From JBEDUK01 sp040414485 (GTDB lineage Bacteria > Actinomycetota > UBA4738): a DNA stretch of 64,000 nucleotides. This document shows positions 8,907-17,549 of the stretch, one piece after another. The first letter of the stretch is position 1. Each line of letters opens with the position of its first letter. The stretch spans positions 12,699 through 76,698 of the forward strand of contig JBEDUK010000013.1 in NCBI GenBank assembly GCA_040414485.1, given 5' to 3'. The notes under the pieces were generated by a model. It worked only from the letters and a program-made list of their open reading frames with translations. It ran no database searches and was not told the origin of the DNA. The position numbers and the translations under genes were made by a program.

Positions 8907-9356
8907 ATGCCGAGCCGCGGACGATCGGTCGCTCCGGCTGCCTTGCTCGCCATCGCCGTGCTGGCGGCGGCGTGCACCTCGGGCGCGAGCGCGAACACAC
9001 CGACCTCGCCGCCGGTACGGCCGACGCCGTCCCGGTCGGCAGGCTCGCCCGACCCGAACCGGGAGCGTGACCATCCCGATCCGAACTTCGACTTTGGCTT
9101 CACGATCCGCATCACCGACCAGGGCTTCCACCCGCAGTGGCTGGTGTCGTTGTGCTGCAAGCCGGTGACGTGGATCAACGACACGAACGCGCCGGTGAAG
9201 GTGGTCTTCGACCATCAATCGGTCCGATCCGGCCAGATCGCGCCCGGGGGCACGTTCGTGTGGAAGCCGAAGAACGTCCAGAGCGTGACCTACCACGACG
9301 CGGCCGATCCGAGCCGCCACGGGATCATCCAGGTCAATCAGTCGTTCGAGTCCTGA
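8907..9356 (+). CDS. Cupredoxin-like lipoprotein
   Basis: A 149-residue predicted lipoprotein: signal helix then lipobox LAAAC (Cys-22), a Thr/Pro/Ser-rich spacer, and a compact beta-rich domain. The segment PVTWINDTNAPVKVVFD followed by GGTFVWKP resembles the strands of cupredoxin folds. Candidate metal ligands are a Cys-Cys pair, His of FDHQS and His of YHD, but a classical Cys-x-His-x-Met copper site is not obvious. It follows the sortase-like gene by 12 nt. Function is unknown beyond surface location and possible metal binding. Confidence 0.65.
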   Translation: MPSRGRSVAPAALLAIAVLAAACTSGASANTPTSPPVRPTPSRSAGSPDPNRERDHPDPNFDFGFTIRITDQGFHPQWLVSLCCKPVTWINDTNAPVKVVFDHQSVRSGQIAPGGTFVWKPKNVQSVTYHDAADPSRHGIIQVNQSFES

Positions 9357-9367
9357 GTCCACGGGCG

Positions 9368-9408
9368 CCTTGCTCCGGGCGGGATGGGGCGTTTACTTCG
9401 GAGCAAGG
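9368..9408 (+). terminator. Candidate hairpin after lipoprotein gene
   Basis: The inverted arms ccttgctccg (9368-9377) and cggagcaagg (9399-9408) pair perfectly around a 21-nt loop. No U-tract follows, so it may be a weak terminator or processing hairpin. Confidence 0.35.
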
Positions 9409-9437
9409 GCTCGGGAGCGAACCGGGAGGAGAGAGCC

Positions 9438-10027
9438 ATGCTCAATGAAGAGCGGCGGATCGTCCATGAGGCAACCCGGTACTGGTGGGTCCTGCTGGTG
9501 AGCGGCGGCGCCTGGCTCGTGATCGCCTGGTGCTGCGCTTGAACACCACATCGCTCGTCACCGTCGGCGTTCTGCTCGGCTTCGTGTTCCTCCTGGCCGG
9601 GATCAACGAGGTGGGCGTGGCGGCCATGGTTTCAGGGGGCTGGAAGGTCTGGCACTGGATCCTCGCGGTGATCTTCTTCCTGGGCGCGCTCTGGGGCTTC
9701 ATCCGCCCGGTCAACACCTTCTTCGCGCTGGCGTCGGTGCTCGGCTTGATCCTGATCCTCTACGGCACGTTCGAGATCATCGAGGGGATCGCGTCGCGGG
9801 CGGCGAACCCGTACTGGTGGCTCAACCTCACCCTGGGCATCCTGCTGGTGCTCCTTGCGTTCTGGGTGTCCGGCTCGGACCGCGTCTACGCCCTGGCCCG
9901 GCGCAGTTATCTGATCCTGTTCTGGATCGGCTTCATGGCCATCTTCCGCGGCGTCTCGCAGATCGCGCTGGCGTTCAGCCTCAACCACGCCCGGAAGTTG
10001 GCGGATTCGGGGACCGTGGCGGCCTGA
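9438..10027 (+). pseudogene. HdeD-family membrane protein, interrupted by a frameshift
   Basis: The ATG at 9438 has a strong GGGAGGAGAG ribosome site and opens MLNEERRIVHEATRYWWVLL, a typical HdeD start, but the frame ends at TGA 9540-9542. From about 9530 the next frame continues seamlessly (VLRLNTTSLVTVGVLLGF) for about 165 residues to 10027, with the remaining HdeD-type helices. One missing base around 9528-9533 explains the break. HdeD proteins are six-helix membrane proteins linked to acid or stress resistance. This could be a true pseudogene, a sequencing error, or an expressed frameshift; no canonical slippery heptamer is visible. Confidence 0.75.
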
Positions 10028-10108
10028 CCGCCCGCGAAGCCAGAACCCCACACCTACGACCCGAGAACCCCTGCCGGACCGATCCCGGCCTCCCGACGCG
10101 TGCCCGCC

Positions 10109-10174
10109 GGTTGCCATCCGTTCACGCAATCGCCCCCGCCCGTTCGTCGTCCATCCTTCGTCCGTTCGGAGACG
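10109..10174 (+). promoter_or_regulatory. Possible PHO box upstream of Cys-rich binding protein
   Basis: Six 11-nt registers start at 10109. GTTCACGCAAT (10120), GTTCGTCGTCC (10142), ATCCTTCGTCC (10153) and GTTCGGAGACG (10164) keep the G/A-T-T-C phase. The match is weaker than at 414 or 17550. The rest of the 318-nt gap 10028-10345 shows no gene. Confidence 0.4.
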
Positions 10175-10345
10175 AGCCACAGCGACGCAACCTCCCGCGG
10201 AGAGACTCCTGCCCGCTGATCGCACTTGAACGACGTGCCGAAAGGGGGGAGGGCGTTCGAGGACGTGAATGCACGGTGGTTCTCGCACGGCAGGATGGAT
10301 CTGGCCGCTGAAGCGCCGGGTCATTTCGATTCCGAAAGGCAGGCG

Positions 10346-11539
10346 ATGATCAAGAAGACGAAGAGTCGCCGGCTGGGGCTCATCGGTGCGGTGATCGTGG
10401 GCAGCAGCGCCCTGTTCATCTCCGCGGCGATGCCGGCAGGGGCGACGGGAGGTGGCGGACCGGTCGCGGCGAGCGTGCTCGGCAGCGGCTCGGACACCAC
10501 GCAGTTCATGATGAACGCGATCGATAACCTGTACCTGTTCAGCCCCGGGTGTTCACCCATCCCGACGCAGGGACAGAACGCGTGGCTGGACTTCAGCTGC
10601 GAGTCCCCTGACCCGCCGAACACGATCCTCTCTGAGAACTACAAGCACGACCAGGTGCACGAGGCCTACTTCCTGGGGTCGAGCAACGGGATCAAGCAGC
10701 TGTGCTCGCAGGGACAGTCGGGCGTGGCCCGCATCGACTTCGCCCGTTCGTCGCGCGGTCCCGGGAGCAGCGACTGCACCGGGCTGAAGTTCGTTGCCTA
10801 CGCGCGTGACGGCATCTCCTGGGAGGCCTTCAACATCAAGGGCTCCGGTATCAAGAACATGAACAACCAGAACGGAACCTGCGCGGGGTCCGGCGGGGAC
10901 ACGCAGTTCTGTCTGACCCAGAGTCAGCTGAACGGCATCTTCGTGGCCTGCACGATCACGAACTGGAGCCAGGTCGGCGGCAACAACCTCAAGTTCGCCA
11001 TCTACACGCCCCAGGCCGGGTCCGGGACACGCTCCACCTGGGACGGGTTCGTCGGCGGCGACTCATCGCATTGCATCCCGGCCGGCCAGCAGAGCACCCA
11101 CATCGTCCCGGAGAACGACAACACGGCCATCTTCAACAACGGCGACCAGAAGAAGGCCATCTTCCCGTTCTCTTTCGGTGTGTGGACGCAGCGCGTCCAC
11201 GGGCAGCACAAGGCGATCCTCGGCGCCATCGACAACGTCCCGGTGAACAAGGACACGATCGCCGATGGGTCGTTCCCGTTCGGCCGCTTCCTCTACAACG
11301 TCTACTGCACCGCGTCGTGCTCGAGCGGTGCCTCGGAGGACGAGGCCGTCACCTACGTGGGTGAGGAAGGCTGGATCTGCAAGCTGGACGCGGACCACGC
11401 CAACGACCCGGCCACCGGCGCGAACTACCGGACCGAGATCGCGAACGCCATCTCGGCGAGCGGGTTCGTCCCCGTGCCGAAGGGTGTCATCGGCGGCGGT
11501 GACACGAACCAGGACTACTGCAGGTTGTTCAACCACTAG
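10346..11539 (+). CDS. Secreted Cys-rich PstS-like substrate-binding protein
   Basis: A 397-residue secreted protein: KKTKSRR then a signal helix ending PAGATGGGG, with no lipobox or C-terminal anchor. VLGSGSDTTQF near the mature start and PQAGSGTRSTWDGF (about 225-240) resemble the Gly/Ser/Arg phosphate-contact loops of PstS. At least ten cysteines suggest disulphides, unlike ordinary PstS. It is followed by a strong terminator-like hairpin. ATG at 10346 was preferred because a signal peptide starts there; an upstream in-frame start would bury it. It is probably the last gene of the phosphate surface cluster, with its own promoter. Confidence 0.72.
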   Translation: MIKKTKSRRLGLIGAVIVGSSALFISAAMPAGATGGGGPVAASVLGSGSDTTQFMMNAIDNLYLFSPGCSPIPTQGQNAWLDFSCESPDPPNTILSENYKHDQVHEAYFLGSSNGIKQLCSQGQSGVARIDFARSSRGPGSSDCTGLKFVAYARDGISWEAFNIKGSGIKNMNNQNGTCAGSGGDTQFCLTQSQLNGIFVACTITNWSQVGGNNLKFAIYTPQAGSGTRSTWDGFVGGDSSHCIPAGQQSTHIVPENDNTAIFNNGDQKKAIFPFSFGVWTQRVHGQHKAILGAIDNVPVNKDTIADGSFPFGRFLYNVYCTASCSSGASEDEAVTYVGEEGWICKLDADHANDPATGANYRTEIANAISASGFVPVPKGVIGGGDTNQDYCRLFNH

Positions 11540-11562
11540 GCGCCCAAAGCGAACCGCAACAC

Positions 11563-11599
11563 CGAAGGCCCGGACCGCCTGACGCGGTCCGGGCCTTCG
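11563..11599 (+). terminator. Intrinsic terminator hairpin
   Basis: A perfect 16-bp inverted repeat (cgaaggcccggaccgc / gcggtccgggccttcg) with a 5-nt loop lies 24 nt after the binding-protein stop. A long U-run is absent, as is common in high-GC actinobacteria. Confidence 0.7.
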
Positions 11600-11889
11600 A
11601 CCGTTCGACCCGCGGAACACGTTCGTCCAGGCGGGACGGGTTCAACAGGGAGCCACGCTCGGCCGGAGAAAGGGGCAGGCCCGGCGCCGGGGAAGCGCCG
11701 GGCCTATCGGGGAGCCGGACGATCGCCGGGGTGGCGAGGGGCGAGGAACATCCGGCCGACAGGAATCATGCAGAGCCCGGATGACCACGTGCGGTCCCGC
11801 ACGCGACCGGGAAATGAACGGTCATCACGGCAAACGGTCCACGGAGGCGGGCGTTCTTCCTGCTCGTGCGCCGCGCGTGGCCGCGCACG
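11600..11889. other. Non-coding spacer before GntR gene
   Basis: No credible gene is seen between the terminator and the regulator. The in-frame upstream extension of the regulator is Arg/Ser/Cys-rich and looks non-coding. Confidence 0.4.
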
Positions 11890-11922
11890 ATTCACCGGAC
11901 GGTCGACCTGCGTTCATCGCTC
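11890..11922 (+). promoter_or_regulatory. Possible PHO box upstream of GntR/UTRA regulator
   Basis: Three 11-nt units (ATTCACCGGAC, GGTCGACCTGC, GTTCATCGCTC) end 31 nt before the proposed ATG. Units 1 and 3 match the PHO repeat and the middle unit partly does. Confidence 0.4.
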
Positions 11923-11953
11923 GGCCATCCGGCCGCTGCACCGTGCCGCGTGC

Positions 11954-12721
11954 ATGGAAGGGCAGGTGCAACCCGTCGGGATCGGAGCCTCTCGGGCCGC
12001 CGGGCCCCGCGTCGTGGATCGCCTCGAGGCGAACCTGACCCGCCGCGCACCCGGCAGCGACGTACCCGATGCGGCGGTGCTGGCGGAGGAGCTCGAGACG
12101 ACGCCCGGCGCCGTTCGCCGGGCCTTGACCGAACTGGAGCGGCGCTTCGTCGTTCGCCGGAACCAGACCCGGCACCTGGTGGTCTCCTCGCGGATCGACT
12201 ACCGCATCGGCTCCGGGATGCTTCCCGGACTGACCGAGGCGGTCGCCGCATCGGGCGTCACCGTCCGCTCGGAGACCGAGCGGGTCCGCCTCCAGCGCGT
12301 ACCGCCCCGCGTCCGGCTCGAGCTCGACATCGGACGGATGTCGCGTGTCCACGTCCTCTCCCGGCGCCGTTTCGTCGACGACGAACCGGTGGCGTGCTCC
12401 GTCTCCTACGTGGTCGCGGACCTGACGCCCGGCCTGCCGGACCGACTCGGCACCGAGGGATCGCTGCACGCCACGCTCCGCGAGGCGTTCGGGCTTCATC
12501 CCGTGCCCGCGTGGGTTCGGGCCGAGATGGACGTGCCGCCGGTGGACATCCCTCGCCGGCTGAAACTGGGAGGCCGGCCTGTGCTGGTGTCGATCAGGTC
12601 ACGAACGGACTGCGCCAGACTGGGCCGCCCGCTCGAGGTGACCGCCTCCTGGCTGCGCCCCGACGTCTTCCGCGTGGTCCTGGAGGTGAACGGTGCGACG
12701 GGTGTGGGAGGCGCCGCGTGA
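11954..12721 (+). CDS. GntR-family transcriptional regulator with UTRA domain (HutC/PhnF type)
   Basis: A 255-residue regulator. The N-terminal winged helix (about 25-85) reads PDAAVLAEELETTPGAVRRALTELE, a GntR-type helix-turn-helix. The C-terminal 150 residues match UTRA effector-binding domains (RMSRVHVLSRRRFVDDEPVACSVSYV). PhnF-type members respond to phosphonate or phosphate supply, which fits the position between two phosphate loci, but the ligand cannot be read from sequence. ATG at 11954 gives a family-like length; longer starts add low-complexity sequence. It converges on the polyphosphate operon. Confidence 0.8.
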   Translation: MEGQVQPVGIGASRAAGPRVVDRLEANLTRRAPGSDVPDAAVLAEELETTPGAVRRALTELERRFVVRRNQTRHLVVSSRIDYRIGSGMLPGLTEAVAASGVTVRSETERVRLQRVPPRVRLELDIGRMSRVHVLSRRRFVDDEPVACSVSYVVADLTPGLPDRLGTEGSLHATLREAFGLHPVPAWVRAEMDVPPVDIPRRLKLGGRPVLVSIRSRTDCARLGRPLEVTASWLRPDVFRVVLEVNGATGVGGAA

Positions 12722-12733
12722 GCGTCGGGCAGG

Positions 12734-13198
12734 TCAGGGCGCGGGCCAGTAGCGCGCGCACGTGAATCGTCCGCCGTCGGCCTCGAGTTCCCACACCGAA
12801 CCCTTCGCGAACCCGACGTCTCCCTCGACCCGCATCCCGCGCAGCACCAGATGCGGGATGAGCGCTTCGATCACGTCGCCGTGACTGCACGCCGCCGTCG
12901 GCTGGTCGGCCAGCCGAACGAGGAGCGCCTCCACGCGCTCCACCGGTGTCCCCTCCGCGAGGTCCGGTTCGTCGCTGACATCCTGGCGTCGCGCGGCGGC
13001 GAGGGGCTCGAGTGTCTGCACACACCGAACGAACGGGCTCGAGGCGAGCCTGCCGATGATGAGGCTGTCGAAGCTCTCCGCGAGGGACTTCGCCTGCCGA
13101 CGGCCCTTCGCCGAGAGCGGGCGAAGGTCGTCCGCGCCGCTCCACGACTTCCGGTTCCCGGCGTCGGCGTGACGGATGAGGTACAGCGTCACCGTCAC
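12734..13198 (-). CDS. SixA-type histidine phosphatase
   Basis: A 154-residue single-domain phosphatase of the histidine (RHG) superfamily. It shows YLIRHADAG (catalytic His in RHA), SSPFVRCVQT and SHGDVIEAL, the hallmarks of SixA-like enzymes. Possible substrates are phosphohistidine or small phosphates. It is last of four minus-strand genes; its GTG start overlaps the NUDIX stop as GTGA. In mycobacteria a NUDIX and an RHG domain are joined in MutT1 beside ppk1, so this pair may be the unfused equivalent, removing phosphates from (d)NTP-derived or polyphosphorylated nucleotides. Confidence 0.85.
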   Translation of the reverse strand: MTVTLYLIRHADAGNRKSWSGADDLRPLSAKGRRQAKSLAESFDSLIIGRLASSPFVRCVQTLEPLAAARRQDVSDEPDLAEGTPVERVEALLVRLADQPTAACSHGDVIEALIPHLVLRGMRVEGDVGFAKGSVWELEADGGRFTCARYWPAP

Positions 13199-13659
13199 CT
13201 GCGGTCGTCCGGCTCGTCCGGCTCGGACGGCTCGAACGGCTCGAACGTCGCAACGAGCTCGCGATCATGCGGGTAGGTCAGCCGGGCGAGCGCCTGCTGC
13301 ACGGGGAGCCAGGCGATCGCGTCCACCTCGTCGCCGGGTTCGAACGACCCCTCCCCCGATCCCGGTCCGGCGCGCATCTCGAAGTAATTGACGGCCTTCG
13401 GCGTGCCGGACGCGTCACGGTAGGAGATCGTTCCGAGCGGCCGCACGATCTGGCAGCGCACTCCGGTCTCCTCCCACACCTCGCGCAGCGCCGCGGTGAC
13501 CTCGTCCTCCCCGGGCACGAGCTTGCCCTTGGGCAGGCTCCAGTCGTCGTACCTGGGGCGGTGCACGAGCAAGATCTCGACCGCGCCGTCGTCCCCGCGC
13601 CGCCTGACGATCCCGCCCGCGGCCCGAACGGTCCCTGCCCCGGTTCCAGTTCCGATCAC
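13195..13659 (-). CDS. NUDIX hydrolase (MutT1 N-terminal-domain-like)
   Basis: A 154-residue NUDIX pyrophosphohydrolase. The box is complete: GKLVPGEDE, then REVWEETGV, giving G-x5-E-x7-REV-x-EE-x-G-V. WSLPKGKL and an ILLVHRPRYDDW stretch are typical of MutT/diadenosine-polyphosphate hydrolases. GTG at 13659 overlaps the CYTH-CHAD stop by 4 nt; a longer start is possible but would run far into that gene. The C-terminus is an acidic/Pro run (EPFEPSEPDEPDD). It sits in an operon with ppk1 and the SixA-type phosphatase. Confidence 0.88.
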   Translation of the reverse strand: MIGTGTGAGTVRAAGGIVRRRGDDGAVEILLVHRPRYDDWSLPKGKLVPGEDEVTAALREVWEETGVRCQIVRPLGTISYRDASGTPKAVNYFEMRAGPGSGEGSFEPGDEVDAIAWLPVQQALARLTYPHDRELVATFEPFEPSEPDEPDDRR

Positions 13660-15299
13660 GTCCACGCCTTCGGCCGCTTCGCCTTGACGCGCTTCCACGC
13701 CTCGCGCCACGTGTCGCGGGTCTGCGCCGCCGACCACCGCTCCAGACCGGCCAGTTCGCCCGCGACGAATGCCGTTCGGGCCGAACGCGCCCGTGCCGCC
13801 GCCTCCCGGAGCCAGCGGGCGGCGACGACGGCGTCGTTGTGCCGGCCCAGCACATCCTGGAGCCCTGCCGCCGCCTCGCCGAGATCCCGCGCCGGCTTGC
13901 CCAGCAGGGGCGAGACGGCCTCGGTCGCGTACCGAAGGCGCTTCGCCCTGATGCGGACAGCGTGAAGCCCTTCGTCGGACGGAGGATCGTCAAGCTGCTT
14001 GACGGCCTTGCGCAGCCGGCGCCATGGCTTGCGGAGCAGATCGGGGAGCGTGGCGCCCGCGGGCAGGTCGGCCTCGAGCAGCAGCGCCGGCTCGTTGCCC
14101 GCGTTCACCAGCCGGTCGAGGACCTGCGCGTACCGCGGTTCGCGCATGGCCTCCAGGAGATCGGCCCGCGCGATGCGGCGCTCTTCGGACATGCGATCGA
14201 GCAGCCGTGCCCCTGCCTCGCGGTCCGGCCCCTCGAGCGCCTCGACCCGGTCGGTGAGGAGCTCCATCAACACGTCCGCGTCGCGCGCGGCGCCGAGCTT
14301 GTCGGCGAGCCAGTGGAGGTCGTCGACCAGATGAGCGGCCCACGTCGGATCGAGGAGCGGCGCGAAGGTCCTGAGGTCCGAACGCAGCCGCCGGGTGGCG
14401 ACCCGGGCCTGGTGGACGCCCTCCGGATGGGCGTCAAGGCGGACGACGGCGTCGTGCTTGAGCAGCCTGATCACCGACGCGGCGATGGCGTTCCGGACGA
14501 CCGCGCCCGCCGTCGCGCCCGCATGCAGTTCGGCCACGGCCAGCTCGGCCGGGCCCGTCGCCCGCGGACCCACCGCCCGGATGTACTTGGTGGTCGAATC
14601 GGGTTCGCCCGCGCCGGCGTCGCGCAGGAGCGAGACGATCCGCGCGAGGAGCTCGTCCGTCGCTCCTTCGCCCGCCTCCACCTCGAGCTCGCGGAAGCGC
14701 GCGGCGAGCCGGCGGCCGTCCATGACCGACACCTCGTCGTCGACGATCTCGGCCACGCGGCTGCCCGGCGCCTCGTCGGACGCCACCGCCGGCCCGACCG
14801 CGTCCGCGTCGCCCTCGCCGTCCATCACGGCGTCCGGGACCCGCACGACCACCGAACGCCGCAGTGTCCGCAGGCGGGTGACGGGCACGACGTCGGCCGT
14901 TCGCACGTACGCGCGCAGCAGGTCGATCGCTCCCGCGGGAGGTTCCTTCGGGCCGCCGTCGAACGTGACCTCTTCGCGGATCAGCGCGTCGCCCTCCGTT
15001 TCGGGCGGAAGCTTGACCGTCCAGCCTTCGGTGTCGCGATACCGGAGGCTGCATCCCCATCGCGCAAGCCGAAGGTCCGGTGTGTCGAAGTAGGTCGTCC
15101 GCTGCGTCCTCGGCTGGGCGACCTCCACCTGGAGCCCGTCCAGCGCCTTTGCGAGGTCCGGCAAGCGGAAGGACGGCGCCGCGGCGAGCTTGATCTCGCG
15201 CTCGGGGGCGTGGCGTACGGGCTCGTGCCGCGCGGTGGCGGCGGAGGCCAGCTCCAAGCCGCCCCGCCCGCCTGGTTCCTGAGGCGCGGTGTCAGCCAC
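13656..15299 (-). CDS. CYTH and CHAD domain protein
   Basis: A 547-residue two-domain protein linked to polyphosphate. The CYTH (triphosphate tunnel metalloenzyme) domain starts at EREIKLAA, which provides the ExExK signature, with TYFDTPDLRL and SLRYR following. The CHAD domain (about 270-540) has VHQARVATRRLRSDL and RIRAKRLRYATEA, basic helices that bind polyphosphate. CYTH members hydrolyse triphosphates; CHAD proteins associate with polyphosphate granules. It follows ppk1 with a short overlap. A GTG at 15344 is an alternative start, adding 15 residues and a 53-nt overlap; 15299 was preferred. Confidence 0.9.
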   Translation of the reverse strand: MADTAPQEPGGRGGLELASAATARHEPVRHAPEREIKLAAAPSFRLPDLAKALDGLQVEVAQPRTQRTTYFDTPDLRLARWGCSLRYRDTEGWTVKLPPETEGDALIREEVTFDGGPKEPPAGAIDLLRAYVRTADVVPVTRLRTLRRSVVVRVPDAVMDGEGDADAVGPAVASDEAPGSRVAEIVDDEVSVMDGRRLAARFRELEVEAGEGATDELLARIVSLLRDAGAGEPDSTTKYIRAVGPRATGPAELAVAELHAGATAGAVVRNAIAASVIRLLKHDAVVRLDAHPEGVHQARVATRRLRSDLRTFAPLLDPTWAAHLVDDLHWLADKLGAARDADVLMELLTDRVEALEGPDREAGARLLDRMSEERRIARADLLEAMREPRYAQVLDRLVNAGNEPALLLEADLPAGATLPDLLRKPWRRLRKAVKQLDDPPSDEGLHAVRIRAKRLRYATEAVSPLLGKPARDLGEAAAGLQDVLGRHNDAVVAARWLREAAARARSARTAFVAGELAGLERWSAAQTRDTWREAWKRVKAKRPKAWT

Positions 15300-17418
15300 G
15301 TCGGACGACCCGCCGGTCCTTCGCGCTGGCGCGGGCGAGGGCACGCTCCTGGAGCCGCTGCTGCGCGTCGATGCCCGCGCGCGTGGGGACCTTCGTGTAG
15401 CAGCCGTCCGGCCCCAGGGTCCACGCCAGCATGTCGTCGGACATGCAGATGTCCAGGATCTCCTGAAGCCGTGCTTTCAACACGGGATCCTTGACCTCGA
15501 CGGTCGCCTCCACGCGCCGGTCGAGGTTCCGGGGCATGAGGTCCGCGGAGCCGATGAAGTACCGCGCCTGCTTTTCCTTCGCGCCGAACCGGAAGATCCG
15601 CGAATGCTCGAGGTAGCGCCCGACGATCGAGCGCACGCTGATGTTCTCCGACAGGCCCGGCTCGCCCGGGCGGAGGCAGCAGATCCCGCGCACGATGAGG
15701 TCGATCTTCGTGCCCGCCTGCGAGGCCTCGTAGAGCGCGTCGATCATCTCGGTGTCCACCAGGCTGTTCATCTTCAGGATGATGCGGCCCTCGGGGGCGG
15801 CGGCCTGTTCGGCGATCAGCTCGATCAGACGCGAACGAAGGCTCATGGGCGCGACCAGCAGGTTCCGGTAGCGCGTCTGCCGGCTGTACCCCGTGAGGTA
15901 GTTGAACAGGTCGGCCACGTCGGCGGTGAGGTCCGGGTCGGCCGTGAGCAGGCCGACGTCCTCGTAGGCCTTCGCCGTGTTGGGGTTGTAGTTGCCGGTG
16001 CCAACGTGGCAGTAGCGCCGCACCCCGGATGCCTCCCCTCGGACGGCCAGGGAGATCTTCGCGTGGGTCTTCAGGCCGACCACGCCGTACAGCACGTGGA
16101 CGCCCGCCCGCTCCATCAGCTTCGCCCACCCGATGTTCGCCTCCTCGTCGCCCCGCGCCTGGAGCTCGACCAGCGCCACGACCTGCTTGCCACCCTCGGC
16201 GGCGCGGATCAGCGAGCGGACGATCGGGCTCTCGCGGTCGGAGGTCCGGTACAGGGTCTGCTTCAGGGCGAGCACCGCCGGGTCGCGCGCGGCCTGTTCG
16301 ATGAACTCCTCGACGGTGGCGTCGAAGGACTCATACGGGAGGTGCACGAGGACGTCGCCGCGGCGAAGCACGTCGAACACGTCGGTGGGCAATCCTTCCT
16401 CAGACGGGGCGAGCCGTCGCGGCGTGATCCCGGCCCACGGCTCGTCCTTCAGCTCCGGCCGGTCGAGCGCGTAGAGCGTCATCAGGCCCGAAGCATCGAG
16501 CAGGCTGTCGACCACGTAGACGTCCTCGTCATCCAGCTCCAGTTCCTGGATCAGCCGATCGAGCACGTCCCTGGGCATGGACGCGCCGACCTCGAGCCGC
16601 ACGACCTCAGGCGACCGTTGGCGGAGCCGGACGAAGGATTCGATCGCGGACAGGAGATCCTCGCCCTCGTCGATCTCGATATCGAGGTCCGCGTCGCGCG
16701 TGACCCGGAACAGATGGTGGGCGACGATGTCCATGCCGGGGAACAGGGCCGTCACGTTCGCGCCGATGAGCTCCTCCAGCGGGATGAAACGGACCCCGTC
16801 GGGCAGCGCCATGAACCGGGGAAGCAGCGGAGGCACCTTCACGCGGGCGAACCGCCGCACCTGCGTCACCTTGTCCCGCACGACCACGGCGAGGTTCAGC
16901 GAAAGGTGCGAGATGTACGGGAACGGGTGCGCCGGGTCGACCGAGAGCGGCGTCAGCACGGGGAACACGCGGTCGCGGAAGGTGCCCTCGAGGTACTGGC
17001 GGTCCTCCTTCGTCAGGTCGTCCCAACGGACGATCGAGATCTTCGACGCGTCCATCGCCGGGATCAGCTGCTCGGCGATCACGCGTGACTGGCGGTCGAC
17101 CAGCGCCTGAACCCGCGCGCGGATCGCCGCGAGTTGCTCGCCGGCGGTCATCCCGTCGGGCGTGGTGGACGAGAAGCCCGCCTCGACCTGCTCGCTCAGA
17201 CCCGCCACGCGGATCTGGAAGAACTCGTCCAGGTTCGAACTGAAGATCGCCACGAAGCGCGCGCGTTCGAGCAGCGGGCGGTGCTCGTCCTCAGCCAGCG
17301 CGAGGACGCGTTCGTTGAAGTCGAGCCAGGAGAGCTCGCGATTGATGTACCGGCCCGCCACAGGCACGCGCGACGGCCTCTCGCGAGCCGTGTGGAGCCG
17401 TTCGTTCGTGTCGACCAT
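15292..17418 (-). CDS. ppk1: Polyphosphate kinase Ppk1
   Basis: Reversibly transfers the ATP gamma-phosphate to polyphosphate. The 708-residue protein has the usual N-domain (INRELSWLDFNERVLALA, FSSNLDEFFQIRVAGL), the head domain, and two PLD-like catalytic halves. HVGTGNYNPNTAKAYED contains the autophosphorylated His, and HAKISL precedes it. C-terminal EATVEVKDP and WTLGPDGCYTKV are also typical. It is the first gene of a four-gene minus-strand operon and is divergent from pstS; the shared 219-nt gap holds a PHO box whose repeats point toward pstS. Confidence 0.97.
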   Translation of the reverse strand: MVDTNERLHTARERPSRVPVAGRYINRELSWLDFNERVLALAEDEHRPLLERARFVAIFSSNLDEFFQIRVAGLSEQVEAGFSSTTPDGMTAGEQLAAIRARVQALVDRQSRVIAEQLIPAMDASKISIVRWDDLTKEDRQYLEGTFRDRVFPVLTPLSVDPAHPFPYISHLSLNLAVVVRDKVTQVRRFARVKVPPLLPRFMALPDGVRFIPLEELIGANVTALFPGMDIVAHHLFRVTRDADLDIEIDEGEDLLSAIESFVRLRQRSPEVVRLEVGASMPRDVLDRLIQELELDDEDVYVVDSLLDASGLMTLYALDRPELKDEPWAGITPRRLAPSEEGLPTDVFDVLRRGDVLVHLPYESFDATVEEFIEQAARDPAVLALKQTLYRTSDRESPIVRSLIRAAEGGKQVVALVELQARGDEEANIGWAKLMERAGVHVLYGVVGLKTHAKISLAVRGEASGVRRYCHVGTGNYNPNTAKAYEDVGLLTADPDLTADVADLFNYLTGYSRQTRYRNLLVAPMSLRSRLIELIAEQAAAPEGRIILKMNSLVDTEMIDALYEASQAGTKIDLIVRGICCLRPGEPGLSENISVRSIVGRYLEHSRIFRFGAKEKQARYFIGSADLMPRNLDRRVEATVEVKDPVLKARLQEILDICMSDDMLAWTLGPDGCYTKVPTRAGIDAQQRLQERALARASAKDRRVVRRG

Positions 17419-17549
17419 GTGTCCGCTGCCCCGGCGTTTGGAGGTTCGCCCACAGGGTACTCGACCACCGGCAGGGGCTGCCGAGCCGTGCGCTCCATGC
17501 CTGGTGAGCCGTGCGTTCCGGATGAACGACAGGCCTTCTCGGCGCGGTC

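Noticed and set aside
13195..13659. Frameshift separating a single fused MutT1 gene
   Set aside because: The NUDIX stop and SixA-type start form a clean GTGA overlap, and each protein has a complete domain, so two genes are more likely.
13839..17088. Long plus-strand open frames opposite CYTH-CHAD and ppk1
   Set aside because: Antisense shadows in high-GC DNA; the minus-strand products have full catalytic motifs.
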